Part shown: one piece after another, positions 18,001 to 26,115 of the stretch | Layout of the letters: the number at the start of each line of letters is the position of its first letter | Position numbering within the stretch: position 1 is the stretch's first letter | NCBI GenBank assembly: GCA_938039675.1 | Contig: CALHUI010000011.1 | Span: 1-64,000 of the forward strand | Length of the DNA stretch: 64,000 nucleotides | Source: an uncultured Cytophagales bacterium | GTDB lineage: Bacteria > Bacteroidota > Bacteroidia > Cytophagales > Thermoflexibacteraceae | Direction of reading: 5' to 3' | Program-made: the position numbers and the translations under genes | The notes under the pieces: generated by a model | Told to the model about the DNA's origin: nothing | The model's database searches: none | What the model saw: only the letters and a program-made list of their open reading frames with translations

Positions 18001-19039
18001 TGCAACACGCACTGTTCCGGCTGCCGGTTCACAAGACAATGACCCGTTAGATACCGGTCAGGTATATCGTTTAGACCTCACCTTCCCGCGTGCAGGCGAC
18101 TATGAAATTTCCATTGCCTACGGCACGGGAACAACCATCTATCGGAACAACAACATCCCTGAATTGCAGAACCCATATCCGCAAACGCAAATACCGGGCG
18201 TGTTTGCCATTACGGGCAATACCGCCACGCCTAACCCTAGTGCCTTTTGGTATTACTTCTACGATATAACCCTGCGCGCTTTCGGATGCTCTACACCAAG
18301 AGCTCAGGTGCATGCCTCACAAGCCGATGCACCAACCGTTACCATTACTCCTTCGCGACAATTGCCTATTTGCCAAGGCGAAGCCGTTACGCTCACCGCC
18401 AACTCGAGTGACCCCAACGTAAATTATCAGTGGCGCAGAAACGGCGTTAATATCATCAATGCCAACCAGTCTACACTGACCACTGCCGAGGAAGGAGAGT
18501 TCAGCGTAGTAGTAACCAACATGACGGGTTGTGCTATCACCTCTGCTCCCATTCGGGTCAATGTGGTCAGCATTATTCGCCCTACCGTTAGCGTGCAGGG
18601 GCAGGTATTTACGTCCAGCTCACCAATCGGCAACCAGTGGCTGCTCAACGGCAATCCTATACCGGGAGCAACCGGACAAACCTATAATGCCGACCAAGCA
18701 GGTATTTTTACGGTACGGGTAACATCCGACGGCTGTTCGGCTGTGTCTGACCCCATTGTATTGACCGCAACAGAAGAGATTGTTAAAAATGCCGAACTGA
18801 AAGTATATCCGAACCCTGCCCAAGAATCTATCAAAGTAGCTTACAGCGAGCGCAGCAATGCAGACGTAGAAATACGCATTACTGATATTACAGGCAAAGT
18901 ATTGCAAAATATCAGCGTACAGAAGCGCAGCTTTACCGTAGAGCAAGAGATAGACCTGAAAGCATTGGCATCAGGCATCTACTTCTTGCAAATCAGCAAC
19001 GGAGAAGGGCATATTGTCCGTCGGATTGTGAAGGAGTAA
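15014..19039 (+). CDS. large secreted subtilisin-like serine protease with GEVED and T9SS sorting domain
   Basis: 1341 residues from the ATG at 15014, chosen because MKKLLLTGFSGLVISGMLYAQ is a clear signal peptide. The S8 domain spans about 80-470: His in HATHVAGTM (about 156), Ser in GTSMATPNVSG (about 385) and the N of AAANN; where the catalytic Asp is expected the sequence is GIWEAGG, i.e. Glu. Next come a P-domain-like region (about 480-590), a GEVED domain (IDWNGNGNFTDAGE, about 665), a CARDB-like stretch, SprB-like or Ig-like repeats, and a C-terminal sorting domain (LKVYPNPAQ to the end). It is probably exported by T9SS and attached to the surface or released. The gene stands alone between two terminators. 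Confidence 0.9.
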   Translation: MKKLLLTGFSGLVISGMLYAQSPKTNSVELERLARDFQQAHNSEMEKARAIIKRWGIPEVISYPDGTVASLNGLDDAGYPEYLITYNNTRAAATTNTTALWQGGSLGLNLSGRSEFIRNRLGIWEAGGNVLATHEEFTGRIVFGDDDRTPSSHATHVAGTMIAAGINPIARGMAFGARLQAYSSANDITEMTTASNGGLLISNHSYGAIAGWYNNPSRSGTADNPRWEWHGDPTVNGTEDWKFGFYDTRCRDLDRLVQASPYYLPVFAAANNRTSTGPAIGQPYWQRDVAASGGYRLVEARPDSISSNTGYNTIPTASNAKNILTVGAVNPIANGYTRPSDVVMSAFSSWGPTDDGRIKPDLVGNGVAVVSATNSANNAYASLQGTSMATPNVSGTMFLLQELYGQQNQGNFMLAATLKALAIHTANEAGNAPGPDYRFGWGLLNAEQAGIVILNRDRTHAIREENLNQNQTFTLDVIASGNGPLKATIVWTDPEGTVLPVIRANVNNPSPRLVNDLDLRIVEGNTTHLPWVLNPAQPEAAATRGDNIRDNVEQVIVDDPIPGKTYTIRVSHKGTLRGNAQNFSLIMSGIGGTAYCASAPASNADSRIESVVFANLNHTPENACRTYSDFTNLTANLAPGQQASLRIGLGTCGANFAKIARAYIDWNGNGNFTDAGELVATSAAINGTESFITNVQVPNSVQIGRRTRMRIVLSETNNAANIAPCGSYAKGETRDYTIAFVRPQADIAVTGLISPVSGICPEQTVSVVSVSIRNLGNTNITNGNFSLTITNPQNQQLVDFSGTFSFSAGLPSLATSFVHITLSQPLRLQAGTVYTVRSNFTVEGDADPSNNVNISTFRSADAGTAPTGLSVVACGTDGPVTLSRASEGSGLYWYDAPVGGNLIGAGNRVVTNARPADGRYYAAINDFVRTGLGPKTKEVFASGGYNQFSPSINVRVQQPVVIESARLYIGNAGLLQFTVTDVRTREEVSSVVINARATRTVPAAGSQDNDPLDTGQVYRLDLTFPRAGDYEISIAYGTGTTIYRNNNIPELQNPYPQTQIPGVFAITGNTATPNPSAFWYYFYDITLRAFGCSTPRAQVHASQADAPTVTITPSRQLPICQGEAVTLTANSSDPNVNYQWRRNGVNIINANQSTLTTAEEGEFSVVVTNMTGCAITSAPIRVNVVSIIRPTVSVQGQVFTSSSPIGNQWLLNGNPIPGATGQTYNADQAGIFTVRVTSDGCSAVSDPIVLTATEEIVKNAELKVYPNPAQESIKVAYSERSNADVEIRITDITGKVLQNISVQKRSFTVEQEIDLKALASGIYFLQISNGEGHIVRRIVKE

Positions 19040-19061
19040 ATTCGGTATTTTGAGTAAAAGC

Positions 19062-19101
19062 AAAAAAGCCTGTCAGGTTCACATATCTGACAGGCTTTTT
19101 T
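19062..19101. terminator. bidirectional terminator between protease and FMN reductase
   Basis: Perfect 15-bp stem AAAAAAGCCTGTCAG (19062-19076) / CTGACAGGCTTTTTT (19087-19101) with a 10-nt loop. A-tract and T-tract on the two sides let it work on both strands, fitting the convergent genes. It carries the CCTGTCAG core. Confidence 0.85.
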
Positions 19102-19126
19102 AAGCAAGGTCTAATCTTGCTGCGAG

Positions 19127-19711
19127 CTAACGAAACCAACGTTGAGCGATGCGGAGCGCATATTCCACAAAAGCCGTTGCTCCTTTGATATAGGCTTCAG
19201 AACCAATGAAATTGCCATCGGCATCCAACATTTGGTCTGTTTCGTGCGACTCGAAAATACGCGGCGCAATTACCGAATTGCCGTCCAGAAAATTGATGAG
19301 CTTGTTCAGTACGGTAGTCAGTTGAAGAGCAGGCTGCCTGCCGCCGCGCCCCGAAGAAACCCCCGCCAGCGCAAATACCTTATTGTCAAACAAATGTGCA
19401 AATGCTTTGCCGCCAAGTTGGTCTAAGGTATTGATTAACTGCGGGCTAAAACTCCAGTTGTATTCGGGCGAAACAATAAACACTACATCACTTTTATTCC
19501 ACACATTTATCAAATAGTACTGAAAATCAGTAAGTTGCTTGGGGTTAATGTCTCCTTCTCCTACCCATGGAATATCATAGTATTCAAAATTAACTATCTG
19601 AACTTCCGTAAAACTTCTTTCAGCGAGCAGGTGTTGCAGTGCTTTAGCAAAGCGCAGTGAGTTGCTGTTTCTTTGCGGCGACGCAGATATGATACCAACA
19701 GTAAAAGCCAT
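19127..19711 (-). CDS. NADPH-dependent FMN reductase-like flavoprotein
   Basis: 194 residues with the flavodoxin-like fold of the NADPH-dependent FMN reductase/azoreductase family. The FMN phosphate loop is ISASPQRNSNSLRFA (about 9-23), and SPEYNWSFSPQLINTLDQLG (about 81-100) is the conserved second flavin segment. AGVSSGRGGRQPALQL (about 116) completes the site. Such enzymes reduce free flavin, quinones or azo compounds in the cytoplasm; the substrate is unknown. Stands alone, with terminators downstream and a 254-bp hairpin-rich gap upstream. Confidence 0.9.
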   Translation of the reverse strand: MAFTVGIISASPQRNSNSLRFAKALQHLLAERSFTEVQIVNFEYYDIPWVGEGDINPKQLTDFQYYLINVWNKSDVVFIVSPEYNWSFSPQLINTLDQLGGKAFAHLFDNKVFALAGVSSGRGGRQPALQLTTVLNKLINFLDGNSVIAPRIFESHETDQMLDADGNFIGSEAYIKGATAFVEYALRIAQRWFR

Positions 19712-19842
19712 ATTTCAGCACGGTTTGATTTGGAAGCAGCCTGTAAGGGCATACAAAGTTAAGCCAATTCTAAGTAGCTTGGTTAAGCCGTTGAACAAAT
19801 TTAGATGCATTGCATCAAAAAAGGATTTTGGCAGATATAAGC

Positions 19843-19875
19843 AAACCTGATAGAGTTTAACACCCTGTCAGGTTT
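19843..19875. repeat. intergenic hairpin of the CCTGTCAGG family
   Basis: AAACCTGA (19843-19850) and TCAGGTTT (19868-19875) form an 8-bp stem. It is an imperfect member of the recurring hairpin family seen at 2736, 19062, 35629 and 49205. Confidence 0.5.
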
Positions 19876-19896
19876 AAACATCTGAATTTGAATTAC

Positions 19897-19941
19897 TTAT
19901 ACAAAAAGTTTTCTCGCAAAGCCACTTGCGCTTTTGTATAA
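19897..19941 (-). terminator. hairpin downstream of the KdnB-like gene
   Basis: Outer perfect stem TTATACAAAA (19897-19906) / TTTTGTATAA (19932-19941), with an inner stem CGCAA/TTGCG (about 19915-19930). It sits 25 bp after the stop of the minus-strand gene ending at 19966 and fits a terminator. Confidence 0.55.
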
Positions 19942-19965
19942 TGTGCGCTTGAATGAATTGCAGTA

Positions 19966-21045
19966 TTATATCCGTTCAAACAATTCACGAACTTGTGAGC
20001 GGCTGATTCTTTCTTTCCAATCAGACCCTACGGCGTGATTCCACATATGATGGAGTGCCAGCGTAACATCTACCATTTTCTCAATCTGCTCGTCAGTCCA
20101 GTCTTTGGCCAAATTCTGCGGCAAGTAGATGTCATGTTTGGCAACCATCTCCTTGAACTCACGCACTCCTTCGGGATAGAAATCTTCTAACTGGTTGAAA
20201 ATAATGCAGTTAGCATAGCAGTGGCGCGTGCCGAACACATAAGAAAGTCCGTAAGAAAGCGCATGGCAAACACCCACTTCCGAATAGGTAAGGCTAAGGC
20301 CGCCAAAGAGTGAGGCTACCATCAGTTTTTCATCCGTTTCAGGATTCTGCCCACTGTTGGGGCCTAAATATACCTCACGACAAAGGTCTAAGGCTTTATA
20401 GCCGTAGGCCTCACTGTATGCGTTTTTCAAATGTCCCGTCATAGACTCTACGCAGTGGATGTAGGTATCCATGCCCGTATAGAACCACTGATTGCGCGGC
20501 ACAGTAGCCGTTAGCGTGGGGTCTAATACAATTTGGTCAAAAACTGTCCATTCGCATTTGAGACCTAATTTCTTTTCGGGGCCTGTCAGAACAGCCGTAG
20601 TGCTTACCTCCGCGCCCGTTCCTGAAATAGTCGGTACGCCTACATGATATACACCCGGCTTCTTAATCAGGTTCAGCCCCTGATAAAGTTGCGATGAGCC
20701 CTCGTTGGTCAGCATCAGGGCAACGGCCTTGGCAATGTCCATGATACTGCCACCGCCAATACCTATTACTCCGGCGGGCAAGCCTTTGGTTTGCAGAATT
20801 TCATCGCGCAAGGTATCCACTTGATACGTAGTAGGCTCGTGGGGGTCTACATCTACAAAGAAAACCATATCCTGCACATGAGCAGGCAACCGATTTTCCA
20901 ACTCCTTGCCTTTGAAGTAGTTATCTACAATAAACACCATGAAATCGGAAGGCTGCCGACGTTTTTCGGCGAGGATTTCATCTAAATGATTGAAACTGCC
21001 TGTACCGTACACAGTTTTGGCAACAGCGCGAATATTTTTATACAT
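19966..21045 (-). CDS. kdnB: iron-containing alcohol dehydrogenase, probable 3-deoxy-alpha-D-manno-octulosonate 8-oxidase (KdnB-like)
   Basis: 359 residues. The family is group-III, metal-dependent dehydrogenase: NAD-binding GIGGGSIMDIAKA (about 95-107) and metal ligands in GMDTYIHCVES (Asp and His) and in VCHALSYGLS and GTRHCYAN (His). The overall sequence resembles KdnB, which oxidises Kdo at C8 so that KdnA can aminate it to 8-amino-Kdo in lipid A core sugars. KdnA is not in the window, so the specific role is inferred from family likeness; a general alcohol dehydrogenase is the alternative. It lies 38 bp downstream of the DUF3108 gene, probably in one operon, which also suggests an envelope context. 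Confidence 0.75.
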   Translation of the reverse strand: MYKNIRAVAKTVYGTGSFNHLDEILAEKRRQPSDFMVFIVDNYFKGKELENRLPAHVQDMVFFVDVDPHEPTTYQVDTLRDEILQTKGLPAGVIGIGGGSIMDIAKAVALMLTNEGSSQLYQGLNLIKKPGVYHVGVPTISGTGAEVSTTAVLTGPEKKLGLKCEWTVFDQIVLDPTLTATVPRNQWFYTGMDTYIHCVESMTGHLKNAYSEAYGYKALDLCREVYLGPNSGQNPETDEKLMVASLFGGLSLTYSEVGVCHALSYGLSYVFGTRHCYANCIIFNQLEDFYPEGVREFKEMVAKHDIYLPQNLAKDWTDEQIEKMVDVTLALHHMWNHAVGSDWKERISRSQVRELFERI

Positions 21046-21083
21046 GCGATAAAATGCTAAGAGGCAAATATACGTTACTCCGC

Positions 21084-21905
21084 CTATTTTTTATTGAACT
21101 TGTGTTTCAATCCCTTGTGTTCAATCAAATCCAGCTCGAATGCACCAACGAACATAGCCACTTCTACGCGCAGCGGTACGCGGTTTTCATCGTCCGAAAT
21201 CCACATTTTGATAGCATCTCTGCCGTCAAACAATTGGTTTTCGGGCATTACAGGGGAAATAATGGCAGCTTTAATTTTTCCGAATTGCGTTTGCAGGCGC
21301 TCTTTGCCAAGGTAAACCACCTGTAAGTCATATACCTTGTCTTCAAAAAAGCCCTGAATAGTCAGCGTATCTTTTTCTTTAATGTTGGTAAAATCCAATG
21401 TGCGCAGGTAGTAGTAGCCGCTGACAATATCCTGCACATTTTTCGGAATTTTATGATTGTCAATCTTTTCGGGGGCTTGTCCGGTAATTTGTCGCACTTG
21501 CGCCGTACCTTTCAGGTGGTCAAAGAAAATAGTTTCAACCTTTTTGTAGTTGTTTTCCTTGATATCGCGGAAAAATTTATGCGGCACAATGGCAGCCGTA
21601 TCAATATAGGAGCGCCACAAGTCGTCCACCTTCATGGTCATACCAAAAACACCGATGGTTTTTCCCTGAATGTCCACTCTGTAACAGGGGCGATTGTTGA
21701 TGGTATGAATTTTCTGGTCTAACGTAACTGTTGCCTCGCCTACATTGACAAAGCCGTAGTGCACCAAGTAGGTCAGTTTTTCACCGGTACTGAACTTGTT
21801 ATTAGGCAAGGAGCGATACCCCTCATCGGGTGTAAAAGCAAATAACAGGGGGCTTAAAACCGATAATGCCAACAGGCGCGTCCAAATCTTTTTCATAATT
21901 TCCAA
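21084..21905 (-). CDS. DUF3108 secreted protein
   Basis: 273 residues (269 if it starts at the second Met, 21893, which gives the cleaner signal peptide KKIWTRLLALSVLSPLLFAF). After the signal, the DUF3108 fold is recognisable: GEKLTYLVHYGFVNVGEATV (about 42-61), an all-beta pattern, and PVMPENQLFDGRDAIKMWIS near the C-terminus. DUF3108 proteins are periplasmic or lipid-facing proteins of unknown function. It is followed closely by the KdnB-like gene. No catalytic residues can be assigned. Confidence 0.8.
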   Translation of the reverse strand: MEIMKKIWTRLLALSVLSPLLFAFTPDEGYRSLPNNKFSTGEKLTYLVHYGFVNVGEATVTLDQKIHTINNRPCYRVDIQGKTIGVFGMTMKVDDLWRSYIDTAAIVPHKFFRDIKENNYKKVETIFFDHLKGTAQVRQITGQAPEKIDNHKIPKNVQDIVSGYYYLRTLDFTNIKEKDTLTIQGFFEDKVYDLQVVYLGKERLQTQFGKIKAAIISPVMPENQLFDGRDAIKMWISDDENRVPLRVEVAMFVGAFELDLIEHKGLKHKFNKK

Positions 21906-22019
21906 ACACAGGCTCTACCTTTTCAGGTTCAAACCTGATTCCATTTGCAAAATATTAACAAAGATATGACGGATTTGAGAGGCTACACGTTGAGCAAGCA
22001 ATTAAAAATTGTTAAGGAA

Positions 22020-22448
22020 TTAGGCGACCTTGCTACTTTCATGCAGCTTTATCAGCCATTCTCTTGCCTTCGTGCGGTCAGAGAAGAAACACGAGGTTAG
22101 TAACTGCGCATTCTTTTCATCTAGCAGTTGCTTGGCGGACACCCGTGCGAATATATCTTCGCTGACTACAATTGCCGTAAAAGCCACACCGGCCTGATGA
22201 GTGCGCGGAATAATATTTTCTGCCACCCATTCCTGCAAATGTGGCATAATAACGTAATCCTCGCCTTCACTGTATGTCAGATAAAAAGTGGGATGATATT
22301 GCTCGGCCAGTTCGGCATAGCGAGTAAACACCTGCTTAAAATCCTCATCGCTCATATGAGTAACAGCAGGCAGCCATACCATTTCAATAATGCCGTGTGC
22401 TTTGTCAAGTGAGATTTTAACAAACTGATTTTTGTAGAGGAGTTCCAT
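22020..22448 (-). CDS. unrecognised small protein, STAS-like pattern
   Basis: 142 residues, no signal peptide, no membrane helix. The alternation of strands and helices (short beta-strands at about 8-25, helix 36-48, strand FYLTYSEG, C-terminal helix REWLIKL) and length resemble small SpoIIAA/STAS-like proteins common in Cytophagales, but this is only a pattern. It stands between the DUF3108 gene and the decayed esterase. Function not known. Confidence 0.6.
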   Translation of the reverse strand: MELLYKNQFVKISLDKAHGIIEMVWLPAVTHMSDEDFKQVFTRYAELAEQYHPTFYLTYSEGEDYVIMPHLQEWVAENIIPRTHQAGVAFTAIVVSEDIFARVSAKQLLDEKNAQLLTSCFFSDRTKAREWLIKLHESSKVA

Positions 22449-22536
22449 ATATTTTTTGGCAGCTTTAACGATATTTTAAAATCGCTTTTTTTCGTAAAAA
22501 AGCAAAAAATACTCAATTAATACAGTAAGGATATTG

Positions 22537-23131
22537 CTAAAACATAAGGCGTTGTACGGTTTTGATTTCCTCCGTAGTAATGGTATGTGGCATAGCAGGA
22601 TAAACAATGTGTATAACCAAAGCCCCCGTGCTTTCCATCAGCTGCGCTGAGGCTTCGGAGCACTCAGCAGGCACTTGCGGGTCGAAGTCGCTGTTGCCAA
22701 TGAAAACAGGTATGCCATTAGAGTTTCCGCTGTATTCTTCGGGTTTCAGCACCTCAACAATTAAGCCACCCATAAAGGCCGCTACGCCTGTATATTGTTG
22801 CGCAAATTGGGCGACTACTTCCAAACCCGGGCAAGCCTCTTGCGAAAAGCCTGTAATGTAGATGTTTTCGGAAGAAATTTGTACGCTTATTTGGTCTATC
22901 AGCAGCTTTACCGTTGCCACTGCCGATAGCGCAACCAAGGCTCATTTTGCGACTCGGGTGTCAGAAAGCCGTAAGGATACCATGTGTGGTTAGTAGCCTG
23001 TGGTGCTGCTATGTAGAAACTATCGTCGCAAAACGTATCGGCAAGACCGATGCGCGTCCATGCAATAAAACAATAGCCTTTGCTGCCTGATGCAGCGATT
23101 TGCCTTTTTCAAGAATTTGATGGTTGTGCAT
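22537..23131 (-). pseudogene. decayed phospholipase/carboxylesterase-type alpha/beta hydrolase
   Basis: Reading minus from the ATG at 23129-23131, three frames are needed. Frame A gives an N-terminus with IVLLHGR (strand plus oxyanion HGxG), then shifts near 23050-23060. Frame B carries DSFYIAAPQATNHTWYPYG and LTPESQNEPW, then shifts near 22925-22945. Frame C (to 22537) carries ITGFSQEACPG, the Asp in GNSDFDPQVP and the His in AMPHTITTEE. In the family the nucleophile elbow is GFSQGA; here the second Gly is Glu, and about seven residues after HGR appear deleted. Two shifts, a deletion and an active-site change point to true decay. Confidence 0.8.
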
Positions 23132-23395
23132 ATGATTTTTATTTCAGGTTATACCTGAGAAGCATACTTGATGGTAGGAACAAGCGGCATGAGCATAGTA
23201 AATGCTACGCATGACTTGTCTGCTATGGAAAGTTTGTTGCCTATAGGTCAGAAAAAATGAAACTCCCGAACATCAGGAGTCCCATTCCACTTTAATAAAC
23301 TAAACTAACAAACAAACTTCAAACTAATAACACACAAAGATGTGATTTGGTTTTCGCTTTTTTTCATTTTTCCAAAAAAAATTTTTGGAAACTTT
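23132..23395. other. 264-bp intergenic region with small hairpins and a strand-biased AC-rich stretch
   Basis: Contains TCAGGT/ACCTGA (23144-23158), a hairpin ACTCC/GGAGT near 23262-23280, and then about 60 bp almost free of G on the plus strand (about 23290-23340). No protein frame. The AC-rich stretch may be an untranslated leader, but there is no plus-strand gene downstream. Confidence 0.35.
23369..23391 (-). terminator. palindrome at the 3' end of the DUF255 gene
   Basis: TTTCCAAAAA (23369-23378) and TTTTTGGAAA (23382-23391) form a perfect 10-bp stem, starting 5 bp beyond the stop codon at 23396. Probable terminator for the minus-strand gene. Confidence 0.5.
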
Positions 23396-25456
23396 TTAAA
23401 GTGCTTTTATTTGCTCAAAAGCCTCTTCTACACTATCTACGGGGCGTTGGCAGGCTTGTTGGCGACAAATAAAAATTTTGGTTTGCCCTTCAAAAAAACG
23501 ATTTTCCAATAGCGGAAGCGTACTTGCGACTGTACTGAAAGCAACTACTTTGTGCGGGAAGTAGGCCTTTGCGTGCAGGTCGCGGGCAAAGGTTTCTGCC
23601 TGTGTGCCCGTGATGGCTACCTCTACGGGCGGTGCAACATATTGAAGGAAAAGTGCTGCCCAATTTGCCATAAAGCGCACATCTTTTTGAAGCATTGGCA
23701 CAACAGAAAGCAACATGCGCTTTGCTTTTTGCTCATAGTCTGTTCGGTTAGGCAACAGCAGCGACAGGGCAAATAGGTTGTGCGCCATTATGGAGTTGGA
23801 GGCAGGAATCACATTGTCAAACAGTTCTTTTTTGCGGGCAATGAGCTCTTTTGCCTGTACTTTGCCGACAAAATAGAACAACTCGCCTGTTTCATCGGAA
23901 AAGTTTGCCAGCACGTGGTCGGTGAGTTGCTCGGCGCGCTGCAGCCAGAAGGCATCGCCGCTTACTTGATACAGTGCTGTGAACCCTTGAATCACAGCTG
24001 CATAATCTTCCAAATAGGCTGGAATATCAGCTTTGCCGTTTTTATAGTTGCGGAAAAGTTGCTTATCCGCCGTCATTTTTTCTTGGATGAATCGGGCGGT
24101 TTGTACGGCCTGTTGCAGGTAGTCGGCAATGCCCGTTGCTGCGTAGGCATCGGCTAAACCTTTGAGCATGAGGCCGTTCCAGCCGGAAAGGATTTTGTCG
24201 TCCAAGCAGGGGCGGATACGCAGCGCACGCGCTTCCAGCAACAATTTTTTCCATCGGACGATTTTTTCTTGTAATATTTCGGGGCTGAGTTGGTGGGTTC
24301 GGCAGAATTCCTCATTGCTTACGGGGCAGTTGAGAATGTTGTAGCCGTGCTCCCAGTTACCGTCGGGGTAGCAGTCGTAGTAGTCTTTGCAAAGTCGTGC
24401 CTCATGGGCAGAAAGCCCCGCCGCCTGAAATGCTGCATCCAATTCTTCATCTTTCCAGACGTAAAAACGCCCTTCCATACCTTCGCTGTCGGCATCCAGT
24501 GCAGAGTAGAAGCCCCCCTCAGGCGAAAGCAGTTCTCGGCGGGCAAAGGCAATGGTTTCATCCATTATTTGCTTGTAAAGCAGGCGCCGAGTGGCGTTGT
24601 AGGCTTCGGCATACAGGCTGATGAGTTGCGCATTGTCATAGAGCATTTTTTCAAAGTGTGGCACTAACCATTTTTCATCTACCGAATAGCGGGCAAAACC
24701 TCCGCCTGCTTGGTCATAAATGCCGCCGCGTGCCATTTTTTCTAATGTGAGGTGTATGTGTTTCAAGGCTGCTTCGTTGCCGCTTACGTGCCAATAGCGC
24801 AGCAGGAACAGGTAAATGCTCGGCATGGGGAACTTGGGGGCGCGGTTCATACCACCCAGTTGGGTGTCAAACTGTTTGCTGAGGCGTTCAAACATGCTGT
24901 TGGCCTGTGCGAGGGTAACGGCTTCCTTCGCCTGTATCATGGCGGCAGAGAGGCCATACTGCTCCTCTTCGTTACGGTTCAATACGCGGTTGAACTGCTC
25001 GGCAGATTCGCTGATTTTCTCGCGCTCATTGGCAAAGGCATTGGCGACTTGTTGCAAGAGGTTTGCCCATACTCTTGGCGGGAAGTACGTGCCGCCATAG
25101 AAAGGCTTAGCATCGGGCGTAAGAAATACATTGAGCGGCCAGCCGCCGTTCAACCCCATGGCGTGCAGTGCATCCATATAAATCTGGTCTATGTCGGGAC
25201 GCTCTTCCCTATCTACTTTGATACATACATAGTAGCGGTTCATCAATTCGGCAAGTGCCTCATTTTCAAAACATTCACGCTCCATTACATGACACCAGTG
25301 GCAGGCAGAGTAACCAATGCTGACGATAATGGGTTTGTCTTCCTTGCGGGCTTTGGCAAGTGCCTCTTCGCCCCACGGATACCAATCTACAGGGTTGTGT
25401 GCATGTTGCAGCAAATAAGGGCTGGTGGCCTGTGCCAGACGGTTGGTAAATGACAT
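23396..25456 (-). CDS. DUF255 thioredoxin-like / six-hairpin glycosidase-like protein (YyaL/SPATA20 family)
   Basis: 686 residues, full length for this family. The N-terminal thioredoxin-like domain (1-170) carries [15 protein letters not shown] (about 51-65) with the CxxC motif; the rest is an alpha/alpha-barrel like that of N-acylglucosamine 2-epimerases, with [16 protein letters not shown] near 269. The family is widespread (yeast to human SPATA20) but has no settled function. The start [22 protein letters not shown] matches the family's typical N-terminus. It is transcribed alone, divergent from the Mpo1-like gene with 73 bp between starts. Confidence 0.93.
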   Translation of the reverse strand: MSFTNRLAQATSPYLLQHAHNPVDWYPWGEEALAKARKEDKPIIVSIGYSACHWCHVMERECFENEALAELMNRYYVCIKVDREERPDIDQIYMDALHAMGLNGGWPLNVFLTPDAKPFYGGTYFPPRVWANLLQQVANAFANEREKISESAEQFNRVLNRNEEEQYGLSAAMIQAKEAVTLAQANSMFERLSKQFDTQLGGMNRAPKFPMPSIYLFLLRYWHVSGNEAALKHIHLTLEKMARGGIYDQAGGGFARYSVDEKWLVPHFEKMLYDNAQLISLYAEAYNATRRLLYKQIMDETIAFARRELLSPEGGFYSALDADSEGMEGRFYVWKDEELDAAFQAAGLSAHEARLCKDYYDCYPDGNWEHGYNILNCPVSNEEFCRTHQLSPEILQEKIVRWKKLLLEARALRIRPCLDDKILSGWNGLMLKGLADAYAATGIADYLQQAVQTARFIQEKMTADKQLFRNYKNGKADIPAYLEDYAAVIQGFTALYQVSGDAFWLQRAEQLTDHVLANFSDETGELFYFVGKVQAKELIARKKELFDNVIPASNSIMAHNLFALSLLLPNRTDYEQKAKRMLLSVVPMLQKDVRFMANWAALFLQYVAPPVEVAITGTQAETFARDLHAKAYFPHKVVAFSTVASTLPLLENRFFEGQTKIFICRQQACQRPVDSVEEAFEQIKAL

Positions 25457-25529
25457 ATTTCAAAAAGCAATATGTTGAAGAATCAAAAATAGATTAAATT
25501 AGCCAATCAGATTTTAAATCCGCGTAAAT

Positions 25530-26012
25530 ATGAAAACAATGCAACAATGGTTTGATGAATACAGTGAAAGTCATCAAAACAGCTTTAACAAAATAATGCA
25601 CTGGATTTGCGTGCCATCTATCTTTTTTAGCGTTATCGGTTTGCTTTGGAGCATTCCAAGTGAGTTTTTGAGCAGTTTGTTTCCTGCACCAATTGCTCCT
25701 TATGTCAATTTTGCAACCATCTTGCTGCTGCTGGGGCTAATTTTCTATCTCCGACTCTCATTCGGGATGTTTATCGGGATGCTGTTGGTTTCCATAGCAG
25801 TTGTTATAGGTGTAAAAGCACTGGAAGCAGCACAAATTGCGCCCTTGTGGATGATTTCTCTGACAGTTTTTGTGATAGCATGGATTGGGCAGTTTTGGGG
25901 GCACAAAGTGGAAGGTAAAAAACCCTCCTTTTTTAAAGATTTGCAGTTCTTGATGATTGGTCCTGCATGGCTGTTGAGCTTTATCTACAACAAAGTAGGA
26001 CTGAAGTACTAA
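25530..26012 (+). CDS. Mpo1-like (DUF962) membrane protein
   Basis: 160 residues. The DUF962/Mpo1 family includes the yeast 2-hydroxy fatty-acid dioxygenase of phytosphingosine breakdown. The signature HQNSFNKIMHWICVP (about 14-28) with its two His residues is present, followed by hydrophobic segments (about 28-45, 60-90, 93-115 and 140-155) and the second His in WIGQFWGHKVEGKKPSF. In bacteria the substrate is not established. The protein is expected in the inner membrane. It converges with the efflux operon. Confidence 0.85.
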   Translation: MKTMQQWFDEYSESHQNSFNKIMHWICVPSIFFSVIGLLWSIPSEFLSSLFPAPIAPYVNFATILLLLGLIFYLRLSFGMFIGMLLVSIAVVIGVKALEAAQIAPLWMISLTVFVIAWIGQFWGHKVEGKKPSFFKDLQFLMIGPAWLLSFIYNKVGLKY

Positions 26013-26115
26013 ACAGCCCCAATGATGACCCGTTACCGGATACATGCGCTGTGTCATCGTTCCGAATCGGTGTCCTTTGAAGCAACTATTTGCATTGCAA
26101 AGGAAATGCTCTCTT

